Shown: one piece after another, positions 44,796 through 54,204 of the stretch
How the letters are laid out: every line of letters starts with the position of its first letter
How positions within the stretch are numbered: position 1 is the stretch's first letter
From: an uncultured Paraglaciecola sp.
GTDB lineage: Bacteria > Pseudomonadota > Gammaproteobacteria > Enterobacterales > Alteromonadaceae
Direction: 5' to 3'
Assembly (NCBI RefSeq): GCF_913058035.1
Contig: NZ_CAJXPA010000009.1
Location: forward strand, 1 to 54,204
DNA: 54,204 bases
The notes under the pieces: generated by a model
What the model was told of the DNA's origin: nothing
What the model saw: the letters and a program-made list of their open reading frames with translations, nothing else
Databases searched by the model: none
Made by a program: the position numbers and the translations under genes

Positions 44796-46034
44796 TTAAT
44801 CAATAATTTCGAATGTTAAACCAGCATGTTTCTCTAAACGTGTGATCAATTGTGTACCAAAAACACTTGCTGGTGTCCAAAAGCCACCTTGAACATCATC
44901 TTTGCTGATATCTTGAGCTAAGCACGCTGCAGCCTGTCCTAACATCTTAGCGGTTGAGCCATAACCTGGGTCTTGATCGCCTGTCACTTTGCAACGAATT
45001 TCTTGGCCATCATCTGTTTTTCCATAAAAACGTAAATCGTAAAAACCTTTTTCTTGGGCATCTATACTTGGGCCTTCACCGGGTTTAGGTAATATGAATT
45101 TTTCCATTACCCAGCGAGTTGGTGGTATGACCGCTGCCATAGCAAAACCGCCTAATCCGACACCCACACCAGCTGCTATACCACTACCCATCAGGCCTTT
45201 ACCGGTTAACATGGCTTCGTTGTAATCAAAGTGCTGGCTGTAGCCACCTTCTACCAAAGTATTGCTCCTATGTACAATTCGGGTATTGATTACAGCCATT
45301 ACAAAAGGTGCTACCCAACTGTTAAAATCATCATCATACTGAGGTCGGTTCATATTGTCTTGGCGCACAGTATTACCATGATCAGATGGACAAATTGCGT
45401 ATGGGTTAGCTAACACTTTGCGTAGAGCTGGATTACTGGCAACTTCTTTAAATATATTAGTCATACTCGCCACAGTTCCGCCTGATGCCGCACCCTTCAT
45501 TTTTTTGACTCGCATTTTAATACTACTGCATGTTTGTCCAAATTTTTGATTCGCATGATGTTGTAAAAAGTAAACGCCTAAATCTGAGGGAACCGAGTCA
45601 AAACCACAACTGTTGACAATACGTGCACCACTTTTTTTAGCCTCGTCTTCATAACGTTCTAACATTTTAGCTATCCATTGCACTTCTCCGGTAAGATCGC
45701 AGTAGTCTGTGCCTAGTGCCACGCAAACCTTTACTAATGGTTCACCATAAAGTGCATAAGGCCCAACTGTTGAAATAATAACTCGGGTAGATAAACACAT
45801 TGAGTGCAAGCTGTCTTCATCTGCAGCATCAGCGACTAAAGTATCAAGGGCTTCTCCTGCAGTGCCTAAAGATAGTTTTAATTCGCTTAGTTTGTTTTGT
45901 GAACGCCCAGCAATTGCCCATTTAAGTTCACCTCCAACGGCAAACTGATTAAGCATGTATCGTGTTAGAATTTGCCCTACAAAGCTGGTGGCACCAAAGA
46001 TTATAATGTCAAACTTAGGGGAAGTGTCTTGCAT
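44796..46034 (-). CDS. Saccharopine dehydrogenase-like NAD(P)-binding protein (trans-acting enoyl reductase type)
   Basis: 412 residues. N-terminal Rossmann domain with IIIFGATSFVGQILTRYM (glycine motif at about 14-20) and TVGPYALYGEPLVKVC near 90. The next part, GTDYCDLTGEVQW and NSCGFDSVPSDLGV, is typical of the saccharopine-dehydrogenase-like / enoyl-reductase family, not of true lysine-pathway enzymes. A hydrophobic glycine-rich stretch (about 277-305) may touch the membrane. The reaction is unknown; relatives in mycobacteria reduce lipid intermediates. It is divergent from a DUF2855 gene across 138 bases, and the two may belong to one lipid or secondary pathway (inference). Confidence 0.83.
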   Translation of the reverse strand: MQDTSPKFDIIIFGATSFVGQILTRYMLNQFAVGGELKWAIAGRSQNKLSELKLSLGTAGEALDTLVADAADEDSLHSMCLSTRVIISTVGPYALYGEPLVKVCVALGTDYCDLTGEVQWIAKMLERYEDEAKKSGARIVNSCGFDSVPSDLGVYFLQHHANQKFGQTCSSIKMRVKKMKGAASGGTVASMTNIFKEVASNPALRKVLANPYAICPSDHGNTVRQDNMNRPQYDDDFNSWVAPFVMAVINTRIVHRSNTLVEGGYSQHFDYNEAMLTGKGLMGSGIAAGVGVGLGGFAMAAVIPPTRWVMEKFILPKPGEGPSIDAQEKGFYDLRFYGKTDDGQEIRCKVTGDQDPGYGSTAKMLGQAAACLAQDISKDDVQGGFWTPASVFGTQLITRLEKHAGLTFEIID

Positions 46035-46172
46035 AGTCGTTTTGCCTCTGAGGTAATCATCTTAGTTTATTTCATAGCATTCAAATTTGTGATGCCATAA
46101 CAACGATTTAAAAACTTATACTTGTATTGTGATCTAATCTATCAGAATAAATTCACTTTAGGGGGAAACATA

Positions 46173-47285
46173 ATGAGCGAAACATATAATACAACTGAAA
46201 TTTGGATTGAAAAATCAAATGTGGCTAATACCAAAATTGTTGAAAAGCAGTTAAATAGCACACAATTAAGTACTGATGAGGTGCTGCTTAAAATTAACTC
46301 TTTTGGTTTTTCAGCTAACAATGTCACTTACTCAGTTTTTGGCGATAAAATGGGCTACTGGGGTTTCTTTCCAGCAGACGATACGTGGGGTATTGTGCCT
46401 ATGTGGGGCTTTGCTACTGTGCTTGAGTCAAATCACGCTGAAGTCAATGTTGGTGAAAAGATCTATGGTTATTTGCCTATGGCTTCACACTTAGTAATCA
46501 CAGCAGGTAAAGTTTCACCTACTCATTTTTTTGATATTAGCGAAAAACGTAAAAGTATTTCACCTGTTTATGACAATTATGTGCGCTGTGCTACCGACCC
46601 CGGTTATCAAGTCGGAAGAGAAGCATGGCAGCTAAATTATCGGCCGCTGTTTATGACTTCTTTTGTGTTGGATGATTATGTTGGTGAAGGTTTAGTGGCC
46701 TCTGAGCTACCTGTTAAACAAGTGATACTCACCAGTGCCTCTAGTAAAACTGCATATGGTGCTGCTCATTTGTTGATGAAGCACAAAAATGAGAGAAAAT
46801 TAGACTATCAGGTGATTGGCCTTACTTCTGCCAATAATAAAAGCTTTACCCAAGACTTAAACTGTTATGACCAAGTACTCAGTTATGACGAGATTGCCGA
46901 ACTTGGCGAAGATAAAGTTAACTGGATATTAGATTTTGCAGGTAATAAGAGCTTGTTATTGAATTTACAAAATCAGTTTGTTAACAATATTGATAAGTTA
47001 ATCTTGATTGGCTCCACCGATGTTGATGCACAGCAAGATAAACCGCACGGTCACTTAGAAAGTGAGTTCTTCTTTGCACCAAGCCAAGTCAAAAAGCGCT
47101 CAGGTGAGTGGGGACACGCCGGTTTTTCTGAACGTTATGCAAAGGCTTGGCATAGTTTTGCCATTCACATGAATGATAAGATCTCAGTGGCTGAATACTC
47201 AGGTGCCAAAGCGGTCGAAGCGCTTTATCACACAGGTCTTAAAAATAAGTTAAATAATTTAGAAATTAATGTGTTGAAATTTTAA
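46173..47285 (+). CDS. DUF2855 family protein
   Basis: 370 residues from ATG 46173, which has the strong ribosome site AGGGGG; a longer reading would start earlier without one. The family has an alcohol-dehydrogenase-like (MDR) shape: an N-terminal VLLKINSFGFSANNVTYSVFGDKMGYW segment, split over two strands, and a Rossmann-like part VKQVILTSASSKTAYGAA near residue 190. The function is not established; quinone-oxidoreductase-like activity is conceivable. Divergent neighbour of the saccharopine-dehydrogenase-like gene. Confidence 0.85.
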   Translation: MSETYNTTEIWIEKSNVANTKIVEKQLNSTQLSTDEVLLKINSFGFSANNVTYSVFGDKMGYWGFFPADDTWGIVPMWGFATVLESNHAEVNVGEKIYGYLPMASHLVITAGKVSPTHFFDISEKRKSISPVYDNYVRCATDPGYQVGREAWQLNYRPLFMTSFVLDDYVGEGLVASELPVKQVILTSASSKTAYGAAHLLMKHKNERKLDYQVIGLTSANNKSFTQDLNCYDQVLSYDEIAELGEDKVNWILDFAGNKSLLLNLQNQFVNNIDKLILIGSTDVDAQQDKPHGHLESEFFFAPSQVKKRSGEWGHAGFSERYAKAWHSFAIHMNDKISVAEYSGAKAVEALYHTGLKNKLNNLEINVLKF

Positions 47286-47306
47286 CAACTTAGTATTGTC
47301 ACGCGG

Positions 47307-47352
47307 GCGCTGCTAAAAAATATCAGTGCTCGATAACACTCATTTTTAGCGC
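47307..47352. terminator. Imperfect hairpin between convergent DUF2855 and DUF4920 genes
   Basis: GCGC..GCTAAAAAAT..AGTG faces CACT..ATTTTTAGCGC with internal mismatches around an 8-base loop. A run of A on one side and T on the other suits a bidirectional terminator. Confidence 0.5.
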
Positions 47353-47381
47353 ACAAAATTAACATATTTCAGACATCCGTT

Positions 47382-47864
47382 TTACCAGCTTCGCGGAATT
47401 TTCACACTATCAGCCACAATTTCATAAACCAAACCGGGCTTTAGCACGTCAGATGCGCTTTCTAAGTCGGTTTTAAAATGTGCCACCTGCTCTGGACTTA
47501 ATTTCTTTTCCACCAGTTCACCTGCGAGGGTGACTGTCTTGCCGCTGCTGTCTGTGGGTATAAAAAAACTATAGTCTCGAAACGAGACGCGCAAAATATG
47601 TTGGCCTTGTTGTGCGATAAAAAAACATCCCTTCTTTTGGCATACCTTGGCTATCCTAGCCTCTACTTGAAACGGCTTAGCTAGGTGTAGGGAGGAGTCA
47701 ACTACTAAGTTTTCCATTGTTAATTTTGGAAGCGAATGATCGATTTTTATACCAAATGTTTCGGTTTGGGCATCTTGTGTGGCGGGTTCCGATAACCTCA
47801 AGGTATCTGCGATTGAGGTAAAGGTGAGAGCAAAACATACCAGCGTACTGAGAATGCGTTTCAT
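47382..47864 (-). CDS. DUF4920 domain protein, exported
   Basis: 160 residues with a signal peptide (about 1-19, MKRILSTLVCFALTFTSIA). The DUF4920 core has KVCQKKGCFF near residue 93, with a Cys-x-x-x-x-Cys pair, and VSFRDYSFFIP after it. The family is periplasmic and uncharacterised; the Cys pair may bind a metal or form a disulfide. Single gene, transcribed towards DUF2855. Confidence 0.85.
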   Translation of the reverse strand: MKRILSTLVCFALTFTSIADTLRLSEPATQDAQTETFGIKIDHSLPKLTMENLVVDSSLHLAKPFQVEARIAKVCQKKGCFFIAQQGQHILRVSFRDYSFFIPTDSSGKTVTLAGELVEKKLSPEQVAHFKTDLESASDVLKPGLVYEIVADSVKIPRSW

Positions 47865-48169
47865 GTTCGACCTATTACAATGAGTTTTTTAAATCATAAG
47901 GGTAGTTGCGACTAAAATCTACAAGTGTTGGAGGCTTTGTGAATAATCCTAGTGACTTATAATTTTAACAGTTGAAGGACAATAACAGTACAAATGACTG
48001 GCAAGTTGTTGCCTTACTAAGATTAAAAAAGAGTAAGTTTATTGTTTAATATCAGAATATATATTATTTAAAACCTATAACATCCTGAATTTTAATGTTT
48101 TTTTTAGTTTTCGTAATACTGGCGTGTTAATTGCTGTGTTTTTAGTAAATTTATCAACTGGCCACAGAC
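47865..48169. other. Intergenic region before the 210-aa unknown gene
   Basis: AT-rich spacer between divergent genes. I see no RNA gene or operator in it. Confidence 0.4.
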
Positions 48170-48802
48170 ATGCAAATTACCAGCAACTCTCCATCTTTGC
48201 TTAGTTACATTGGTGAAAACAATATTAAATCTAATGATGTGCTTCGAGGGATAGCTAAAGACAATAATAAAGATGTTGGCGGCGGGATCGACGTGCTTGA
48301 AAGTGGTTTGAATAAGGGTGCGTTTGAGGAGACACTACAATTAATGAATAAAGGCGAAATCGATATTGATTTGAAGCTTGTTGAAAATTATTATCAGTTC
48401 AATCAACAAAAGCTCAACAGAGACGTTGCTCAGTTGGCGGGAAATTTTGAACTTGGTTCTGCAGTAACAGTGAAATTAGAAGGTGAGGAGTTGTTTGTTG
48501 AAGGTGAATCCGATAACGCCAAAGCGCTGCAGAAATACTTTGATAAAGACAATGGTCTTAGCGTTTTAGTGCAACAAACCGCTAAGTTGTCTCAGTTTGT
48601 TGAGTGGGGTCAGGCAAAAGAGCAGGCTGCCGAATACAAATCTGATGATATGCCGGAAGCGAAGTTGTTGGATTGTTTACAGGACGGTAGATTGGTGGTG
48701 ACGCAGAGCAATCAGTTTATTATGTCTGATAAAGGTTCAGCTTTTTATTCTCAGGGCCACACGCAATACTTAATTGATAAAATGTCTAAAGAAACAGAGT
48801 AA
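48170..48802 (+). CDS. Hypothetical protein (210 aa), unrecognised
   Basis: A 210-residue acidic soluble protein without signal peptide or membrane segment. The first 30 residues (MQITSNSPSLLSYIGENN and so on) are polar and look like a flexible leader. The remainder is rich in Glu, Asp, Gln and Lys and is probably helical, with GSAVTVKLEGEELFVEGESD near 96 suggesting a small beta section. Codon use is like that of its neighbours, so it is probably native. No family recognised. No neighbour suggests a role: DUF4920 lies behind it and a DUF2244 gene faces it. Confidence 0.7.
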   Translation: MQITSNSPSLLSYIGENNIKSNDVLRGIAKDNNKDVGGGIDVLESGLNKGAFEETLQLMNKGEIDIDLKLVENYYQFNQQKLNRDVAQLAGNFELGSAVTVKLEGEELFVEGESDNAKALQKYFDKDNGLSVLVQQTAKLSQFVEWGQAKEQAAEYKSDDMPEAKLLDCLQDGRLVVTQSNQFIMSDKGSAFYSQGHTQYLIDKMSKETE

Positions 48803-49077
48803 CTTAATCAGTGATGTTTCAAAACCGCAAATTACCGAGATTATTTAAGTAAATTATTTCTCTTAAACGTTGGTATATCAAGGGACTTAAGGTCTCAATA
48901 ACAGCATTTTTTGAGCAGAATTGTTTACACTTCAAGTAATATTTTAAAATTTTGCAATGATAGCTATGGGTCGTCTGCTGTCGTTTACTAAACGCTATTA
49001 ACGTAATAATTGCCGTTATTAAGATTAAACATTGTTAACTATTTTAAATACCTACCTATAAACATAATTCTTATGTA

Positions 49078-49578
49078 TTAATTACCTTTCCACCATTTGT
49101 CACTGTGTACATAAAGCTGCGCTTTTTTAAAGTGTGAAAGTATGGTTTGACGGTCTTGTTGGTTTAGGAATTGCCCAATGACTACATTTTGTTGATTATC
49201 TTTAAGGGTGATATGAGTTTGTTCATAGTCGGTTTGTGCTTGTATTGTTACAACTGAAATTTTGTCTTTTTCAAAATGTAAACATTGCTTACGATAATAG
49301 ATACCCGATTCAAATGTCACCGTATGGTTATTGATAGTGATAATCTGCTTTTGATAAGTTGAATAGGACACGCGATACATTAAATAAGCCAACAATCCTA
49401 CTTCAAAACCTGCAAAGGGGAGGATTATCCAAACGCCGACCAGGCTCCAAGCGATGGCAATGATCATTACAAAAGCAGCCATCACCATGATAATGATTTT
49501 ATTTTGCTGCCAATTAGCGGAGCGATTGGGTTGAAGGGTTATGATAACCGATTCATGTTTATGTTTGAGTTTTACCAT
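49078..49578 (-). CDS. DUF2244 family membrane protein
   Basis: 166 residues with two adjacent hydrophobic helices (about 28-46 and 50-68) after a short N-terminal beta segment, then a soluble beta-rich domain (about 75-150). This is the DUF2244 layout: PNRSANWQQNK before the first helix and VTFESGIYYRKQCLHFEKDKI after the second. Unknown function. Divergent from the TSUP gene with about 50 bases between starts. Confidence 0.82.
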   Translation of the reverse strand: MVKLKHKHESVIITLQPNRSANWQQNKIIIMVMAAFVMIIAIAWSLVGVWIILPFAGFEVGLLAYLMYRVSYSTYQKQIITINNHTVTFESGIYYRKQCLHFEKDKISVVTIQAQTDYEQTHITLKDNQQNVVIGQFLNQQDRQTILSHFKKAQLYVHSDKWWKGN

Positions 49579-49629
49579 TATTTGATCTTTTTCTTTGTCT
49601 CAGTTGTTTTAGTTTATCAAGGTCTATCT

Positions 49630-50556
49630 ATGATATTCAGTATAGGTTACTCAAATTTTATGTCTTTAAAAATATCAGCCAAGCATATTCGTATATTTTT
49701 GTTTTTTTTCTGGTTAAACATTCTATTTTGGCAAACGCAAACTTTAAGCCTTATTCAAGAATTTGGCAGTTTTATTTTTTTAGGTTTTTTGGGTGCTATA
49801 TTTGCTAATGCTACCGGTGCGGGCGGTGGTATTGTTTTTGTGCCCTTTTTTAATCAATTGGAATTCTCTGTTGTTACATCTGTTGCAACTAGCTTTGCAA
49901 TCCAGTGCTGCGGTATGACCGCAGGTGCCGTAACGTGGTGGATGTTTTACAAGCAGCAAAAAGCTAAACGAGAGCTTGAATTTTCGCAGTGGCAACACTT
50001 GGTTAGAATTTTGGTGTTAACAGTACCCCCCTCTATTTTAGGGTTGTGGATGGTGCAGACTAATCCACAATTTTTTGCGCATTTTAGTGACCCCACTAGT
50101 CTACATACAGGTTTTGGTGTTTTTTCTATAATGTTGGCAATAGCCATTTTTTTTACAGTATTTTTGTCAGACAATGGAAATTTTAATACGAAATTATGTG
50201 TGTATGATTATATTGCTTTACCAGCTGTCGCTTTAGTTGGCGGTGGAGTCACTGCTTGGTTATCCATAGGGGTGGGGGAGTTGGTAGCAGTGTATTTAAT
50301 TATAAGACGATTTAATGTAACTCTTGCCATCGCTGCCGCCGTTATATTGAGTGCAATGACGGTATGGGGTGGGGTTATTTTTCATTTAGTGATCTCTAAA
50401 GCCATCTACTGGCCGGTAGTGCTATTTGCTGGAGCGGGTGCTATAGCGGGTGGTATTTTAGCTAAACAATTAGTGTTGTATTTTTCGGCAAAAAATTTAA
50501 AGCTTTTTTTTGCAGGTTGGATACTTATATTAGGGTTTACATCTTTGCCATTTTAG
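49630..50556 (+). CDS. TSUP (TauE/SafE) family membrane protein
   Basis: 308 residues from ATG 49630, picked because AAGG lies 8 bases upstream and because earlier starts would overlap the divergent DUF2244 gene. About eight or nine helices. The family motif GAIFANATGAGGGIVFVPFFN is near residue 55, and AGAGAIAGGILAKQLV forms the second half-repeat. TSUP proteins carry sulfite, sulfonates or other sulfur anions. A link to the sulfonate cluster 9 kb away is possible but nothing in the promoter supports it: no TCTTATATAAGA site. Confidence 0.85.
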   Translation: MIFSIGYSNFMSLKISAKHIRIFLFFFWLNILFWQTQTLSLIQEFGSFIFLGFLGAIFANATGAGGGIVFVPFFNQLEFSVVTSVATSFAIQCCGMTAGAVTWWMFYKQQKAKRELEFSQWQHLVRILVLTVPPSILGLWMVQTNPQFFAHFSDPTSLHTGFGVFSIMLAIAIFFTVFLSDNGNFNTKLCVYDYIALPAVALVGGGVTAWLSIGVGELVAVYLIIRRFNVTLAIAAAVILSAMTVWGGVIFHLVISKAIYWPVVLFAGAGAIAGGILAKQLVLYFSAKNLKLFFAGWILILGFTSLPF

Positions 50557-51008
50557 TTGACTTATTTAACATGGTAAATAAAGCGGCAATGTTCCTCTAT
50601 ATTGTCTTTTTTGAATCCCATAAAACGAGGTTAGCTGAACTAAATTCATTACTATAAATATTGTGATAAAACCTTGAACGTATTGACTGCGAATACGTCG
50701 CTGTGACACAAGACACATTAGGTGTTTGATTGCTGCTAACAACCACTCATCTGAATTGTGATTAGGTGTTGAGTTCAAGAACAAGTTTAAGCCTTGACGA
50801 TTAAAATGCGACCAGCATAGACATTCAATGTTGTTAATGTGAGCGCACTGTACAGTTTGGTTATCAATTCAGTCAAAATTGCTACAAAAGACTATTGGCT
50901 TTGTAAAACAAGCCGTTTTTCACTCGAATCCTTCATCCGAATTTGATTTTTTATTCAAACACGCATGTGTGAGCTTGGATAAAATTAAAAAATGCTATGG
51001 AGTCAATG
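50557..51008. other. Intergenic region between the TSUP gene and dsbB
   Basis: Two short frames (50566-50784 minus, 50879-51082 plus) lack ribosome sites and protein character, so I do not call them. No hairpin with a T tract stands out at the 3' end of dsbB. Confidence 0.4.
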
Positions 51009-51527
51009 TTATAAATTGCGACTTACGAATAATCGGCAAAGCAACATCACAGACCAAATCGTCGCATAAATTGCGAAAATGACTATCATCCATTGTGGCA
51101 TACTCATATCCATGAATGACCAGTTAATATCTGCGCAATCACCTGTCGCACCGAAGATATTCGGTAGCCATTCGTGTAAGGGGGCCCAAGATGGGAAGTT
51201 AGGTTCAAACTCACAAGTAGCAAAAAATGGATTAAGGGCAGTTTGAATATCAACATGTTCGATGGCAATAAATAACCCCCAAATAGCCGATACACCCCAG
51301 CCAGTATAACTAACTAACCGGGTAAAAAAGTTATTAATTAACATCGCTGGTATTGCTGCAAACATGACACCAAACACAGCAGTGCGTTGATAGATACACA
51401 TGATACAAGGACGTAAATCCATAACATGTTGGTAGTACAAGGCGAATATTTCTAAGCACAGCGCAGAGACAAACAATAGTCCCCACGCGCGCCTGTCAGT
51501 TGATAGTGATGCTAGATTGCTTAACAA
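51009..51527 (-). CDS. dsbB: Disulfide bond formation protein DsbB
   Basis: Inner-membrane quinone reductase that re-oxidises the periplasmic disulfide donor DsbA. Four helices, 172 residues. The quinone-facing pair is C41-IM-C44 (RPCIMCIYQR) and the second pair is C105 and C131 in the second periplasmic loop. An RLVSYTGWG segment precedes the third helix. It lies 14 bases after nhaB, the same order as in E. coli and related bacteria. Confidence 0.95.
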   Translation of the reverse strand: MLSNLASLSTDRRAWGLLFVSALCLEIFALYYQHVMDLRPCIMCIYQRTAVFGVMFAAIPAMLINNFFTRLVSYTGWGVSAIWGLFIAIEHVDIQTALNPFFATCEFEPNFPSWAPLHEWLPNIFGATGDCADINWSFMDMSMPQWMIVIFAIYATIWSVMLLCRLFVSRNL

Positions 51528-51541
51528 TAGTGAGTCCTAGT

Positions 51542-53125
51542 TTAATGGGGTAGAACATCGCTTCCGGGTATCGACCCTGAGTGATGTTCAATAAGGTGAA
51601 TGTCGTACAACCATTGTGTTAAGTCATACAATCCAAAATAAGTTGCAGCTAAGCCAACAAGTGTTAGAACCACTGTGTAAGGTAACGCCATATACACCAT
51701 AGTGCCATAAGATAATCTAAGCAGTGGCGCAATAGCTGACGTTAGCAGGAATAAAAACGCTGCTTGACCATTTGGTGTGGCAACGCTAGGTAAATTAGTA
51801 CCAGTATTAATCGCAACCGCCAATAAATCAAATTGGTCACGAGTGATAACACCACTGTTGAGTGCAGATGTTACTTCGGTAATGTATACCGAGCCAACAA
51901 ACACGTTGTCACTGAACATCGATAACAAACCATTGGCTAAATAAAACATGACTAATTGTGTTTTTCCTTCAAAGGTTAACACCCAATTAATCACTGGACT
52001 AAATAGTCCTTGGTCAATAATCACTGCTACAATTCCAAAAAAGACGCATAATAATGCAGTAAAAGGTAATGCTTCTTCAAAAGCCTTACCTATAGAGTGT
52101 TCGTCAATTACACCGCCCATGGATGTTGTTAGCACAATAATGGAGAGACCAATTAAACCAACTGCTGCTAAATGACCGGCCAACCCTACAACTAACCAAA
52201 CAGCAATTAATCCTTGAATGGCTAATTTAACCTTATCTTGTGTGGTTAGGTTTGCTTCAACATCCTTGTCGTAGTCAGTCAAAATTTGTCTGACTTTCTG
52301 CGGCAGCTGCGCGCCATAATTAAACAATGAAAATTTCTCAACTAAAAGAGTAGTCGCTAACCCTGCAAAAAAAACTGGGATAGTAGTAGGAGACATACGA
52401 ATGGAAAATTCAATAAAGTCCCAGCCCGCTTTATCAGCAATGATTAGGTTTTGTGGTTCACCAACCATCGTCATTACACCGCCCAGTGCAGTACCAACAC
52501 CTGCATGCATCATTAAATTGCGTAAAAATGCTCGGAAGTCTTCTAGATCATTTCGATTAAAGCTGAGCACTTCATCATCGTGGGAATGATCATGCTCAGA
52601 ATGAAAGTCCTTACCTGATGCCACCTTGTGATAGATGGAGTAAAATCCTAACCCTACGGTAATAATGACTGCTACAACGGTCAACGCATCTAAGAATGCT
52701 GACAATACTGCACAAGCCGCTGCAAATGCTATTGATAAAACAATCTTGTTTTTAAGTTTGATAAGCAGTTTAGTGAAAAGGTAAAGTAACAACCCTTTCA
52801 TAAAGTAGATGCCAGCCACCATAAATATCAAGAGTAAAATAACTTCAATATTGACAACCATTTCATGTTTCATATGTTCGGGTGTTGTCATGCCGATAAA
52901 CATCGCTTCCATTAACAACAGACCCCCTGGCTGTAATGGGTAGCATTTTAAAGCCATTGCTAAAGTGAATATGAATTCTAGGACTAGTGCCCAACCAGCA
53001 ACATAAGGATTAATGACAAATAATATTGGGTTAATAATAAGAAAAGCGGCAATGGCTTGTTTATACCAAGTTGGGGCTTTTCCCAAAAAGTTGGCTGCTA
53101 CTGCTTGAGTTACGGACATTTGCAT
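51542..53125 (-). CDS. nhaB: Na+/H+ antiporter NhaB
   Basis: Inner-membrane antiporter that expels Na+. 527 residues from ATG 53125, chosen because the distance to the [11 protein letters not shown] motif then equals that of E. coli NhaB and AAGGA lies upstream. TTG 53131 and ATG 53119 are alternatives. Landmarks: PFVAGW-like [40 protein letters not shown] and [16 protein letters not shown] His-rich loop ([11 protein letters not shown], about 178-188) is an extra feature that might bind metal. Divergent from fadR, as in E. coli. Confidence 0.95.
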   Translation of the reverse strand: MQMSVTQAVAANFLGKAPTWYKQAIAAFLIINPILFVINPYVAGWALVLEFIFTLAMALKCYPLQPGGLLLMEAMFIGMTTPEHMKHEMVVNIEVILLLIFMVAGIYFMKGLLLYLFTKLLIKLKNKIVLSIAFAAACAVLSAFLDALTVVAVIITVGLGFYSIYHKVASGKDFHSEHDHSHDDEVLSFNRNDLEDFRAFLRNLMMHAGVGTALGGVMTMVGEPQNLIIADKAGWDFIEFSIRMSPTTIPVFFAGLATTLLVEKFSLFNYGAQLPQKVRQILTDYDKDVEANLTTQDKVKLAIQGLIAVWLVVGLAGHLAAVGLIGLSIIVLTTSMGGVIDEHSIGKAFEEALPFTALLCVFFGIVAVIIDQGLFSPVINWVLTFEGKTQLVMFYLANGLLSMFSDNVFVGSVYITEVTSALNSGVITRDQFDLLAVAINTGTNLPSVATPNGQAAFLFLLTSAIAPLLRLSYGTMVYMALPYTVVLTLVGLAATYFGLYDLTQWLYDIHLIEHHSGSIPGSDVLPH

Positions 53126-53350
53126 ATGCAAAATTCCTTGCTGAGTATTATAATTATTGAACCAACCAGTATGCTCAGTGTACCCAAAAACAATCTGAAA
53201 ATCCCACAGTTAGCAGAAATGCAGATAAATTCGAACTACTTTTTAGCAATACTTTGTTAACAATTCAAAGTTTCGATGTAACCAGTAAAATTCCTCTGGT
53301 ACAATCAGTCAATAAAAATTAAAAAAACAATGTAACGAAGTGAGTTTTTG

Positions 53351-54061
53351 ATGATATACAAGGCACAAAGCCCAGCAGGATTCGCTGAAGAATATATAGT
53401 TGAATCTATCTGGAGTGGACGCTTTCCCCCTGGCACCATTCTTCCAGCAGAACGTGAATTATCCGAACTTATTGGTGTAACACGGACAACTCTGCGTGAA
53501 GTATTGCAGCGGTTAGCTCGCGATGGTTGGTTAACTATTAAACATGGTAAACCAACTAAGGTTAATAATTTTTGGGAAACTTCGGGTCTTAATATATTAG
53601 AAACTTTAGCCAGACTCGACGAAGATGGTATTCCTGAACTTGTTGACCATTTACTCGCCGCAAGGACTAACCTCAGCGCTGTATTTATTCGTGGAGCTAT
53701 CAGAAATCAGCAAGATAAAACTATTGAAATATTAAATAGCCATAATGATATACCTGATGATGGCAAAACCTTTGCGCAATGCGATTATCAGCTCAACCAT
53801 GATTTGGCATTCGCATCTGGCAATCCAGTTTATGTATTAATGATGAACGGTTTTAGAGGGATGTATTCACGTATTGGTGGCTATTATTTTTCGAATCAAA
53901 AATCCAGAGATTTAACCCGCGGTTATTACAAGCAATTATTAGAACTCGCTGAGAAAGGTGACTACGAAAGTGTCCCTTTGGTGATAAGAACCTATGGCAT
54001 TGAAAGTGGCAAAATTTGGCAAGAGTTGCGTGCTGATATGCCTAAAGGGCTAGCAGATTAG
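53351..54061 (+). CDS. fadR: Fatty acid metabolism regulator FadR
   Basis: GntR-family regulator that represses fatty-acid degradation and activates unsaturated fatty-acid synthesis; long-chain acyl-CoA releases it. 236 residues. The N-terminal winged helix (about 9-72) is nearly the same as in E. coli Fad[39 protein letters not shown] and [20 protein letters not shown]. The C-terminal acyl-CoA-binding domain is more divergent. Start ATG 53351, with GAAGTGAG upstream; a TTG directly before it is less likely. Confidence 0.95.
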   Translation: MIYKAQSPAGFAEEYIVESIWSGRFPPGTILPAERELSELIGVTRTTLREVLQRLARDGWLTIKHGKPTKVNNFWETSGLNILETLARLDEDGIPELVDHLLAARTNLSAVFIRGAIRNQQDKTIEILNSHNDIPDDGKTFAQCDYQLNHDLAFASGNPVYVLMMNGFRGMYSRIGGYYFSNQKSRDLTRGYYKQLLELAEKGDYESVPLVIRTYGIESGKIWQELRADMPKGLAD

Positions 54062-54082
54062 TTTTTAAATAGTTAAATGAAG

Positions 54083-54110
54083 GCTGACATCATTGTCAGC
54101 TTATTTTATT
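54083..54110 (+). terminator. Intrinsic terminator of fadR
   Basis: GCTGACA (54083-54089), loop TCAT, TGTCAGC (54094-54100), then the T-rich tail TTATTTTATT. It lies 21 bases past the stop codon. Confidence 0.85.
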
Positions 54111-54174
54111 CAAAAATTCAAAAATTCAAAAATTCAAAAATTCAAAAATTCAAAAATTCAAAAAATCAAAAATC
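54111..54174. repeat. Octamer microsatellite (CAAAAATT)n after fadR
   Basis: Six perfect head-to-tail copies of CAAAAATT (54111-54158) followed by two degenerate copies (to 54174). It starts directly behind the fadR terminator. Too short a unit and no spacers, so not CRISPR. Such octamers can vary in copy number by slippage. Confidence 0.95.
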
Positions 54175-54204
54175 CTACATATTCATTACATATGTGTTCA
54201 GACA

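Noticed and set aside
49630..50556. Including the TSUP gene in the sulfonate regulon
   Set aside because: No copy of the shared operator near it, 9 kb away and next to unrelated genes.
50566..51082. Two short frames near the 3' end of dsbB
   Set aside because: No ribosome site, no conserved motif, and one overlaps dsbB antisense.
54111..54174. CRISPR array
   Set aside because: The unit is 8 bases with no spacers; it is a microsatellite.

Overview
The window is one contiguous stretch of a low-GC gammaproteobacterial chromosome. The Rnf, UvrB, QueC/QueE, AsnB, NatAB, DsbB-NhaB-FadR and M28 peptidase proteins, plus a TonB receptor, a TRAP transporter and a GH17 glucanase, point to a marine Alteromonadaceae member of the Glaciecola/Paraglaciecola type. 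This placement rests on recognising families by eye; no database was searched. TTG and GTG starts are frequent.

Layout. 1-3282 (minus): the proximal part of an rnfABC electron-transport operon, with rnfC running off the left edge. 3432-3639 (minus): two tandem tRNA-Asn genes, one with an acceptor-stem mismatch. 3912-4203: a LexA-box-controlled short transcription unit that ends in a strong terminator. 4619-8010: a MATE exporter and uvrB. 8456-12274: an orphan LysR regulator, divergent queC and queE, and a periplasmic binding protein. 12343-17526: asnB, an M28 lipoprotein peptidase, DUF3025 and Yip1 proteins. 17690-24671: natAB, a diguanylate cyclase, a Kef-type antiporter and a biotinyl-carboxyltransferase fusion. 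24732-25858: an SOS-type small gene of unknown function and yehS.

The most interesting part is 26227-41565. Three transcription units and their likely regulator share one palindromic operator built on TCTTATATAAGA. Unit 1 (plus) encodes an aldo-keto reductase, a TauD-type 2-oxoglutarate/Fe dioxygenase, a YeiH-type exporter, a SorA-type molybdenum sulfite dehydrogenase and its cytochrome c. Unit 2 (minus) is a TonB-dependent receptor. Unit 3 (minus) is a cytoplasmic GH31 glycosidase followed by a TRAP transporter (Q, M, P). The HutC-type GntR regulator lies beside unit 3. I read this as uptake of a sulfonated glycoside, hydrolysis, oxygenolytic C-S cleavage to an aldehyde and sulfite, reduction of the aldehyde, and export and oxidation of sulfite. 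That is close to the described dioxygenase route for sulfoquinovose, but with a GH31 enzyme that does not look like the classical sulfoquinovosidase YihQ.

The right side holds a GH17 beta-1,3-glucanase (42140-43153), the decayed remains of a NIT-domain chemoreceptor (about 43382-44568, minus), a saccharopine-dehydrogenase-like protein divergent from a DUF2855 protein, DUF4920, an unrecognised 210-residue protein, DUF2244 and TSUP proteins. It closes with the conserved dsbB-nhaB / fadR neighbourhood and an octamer microsatellite at the right edge.
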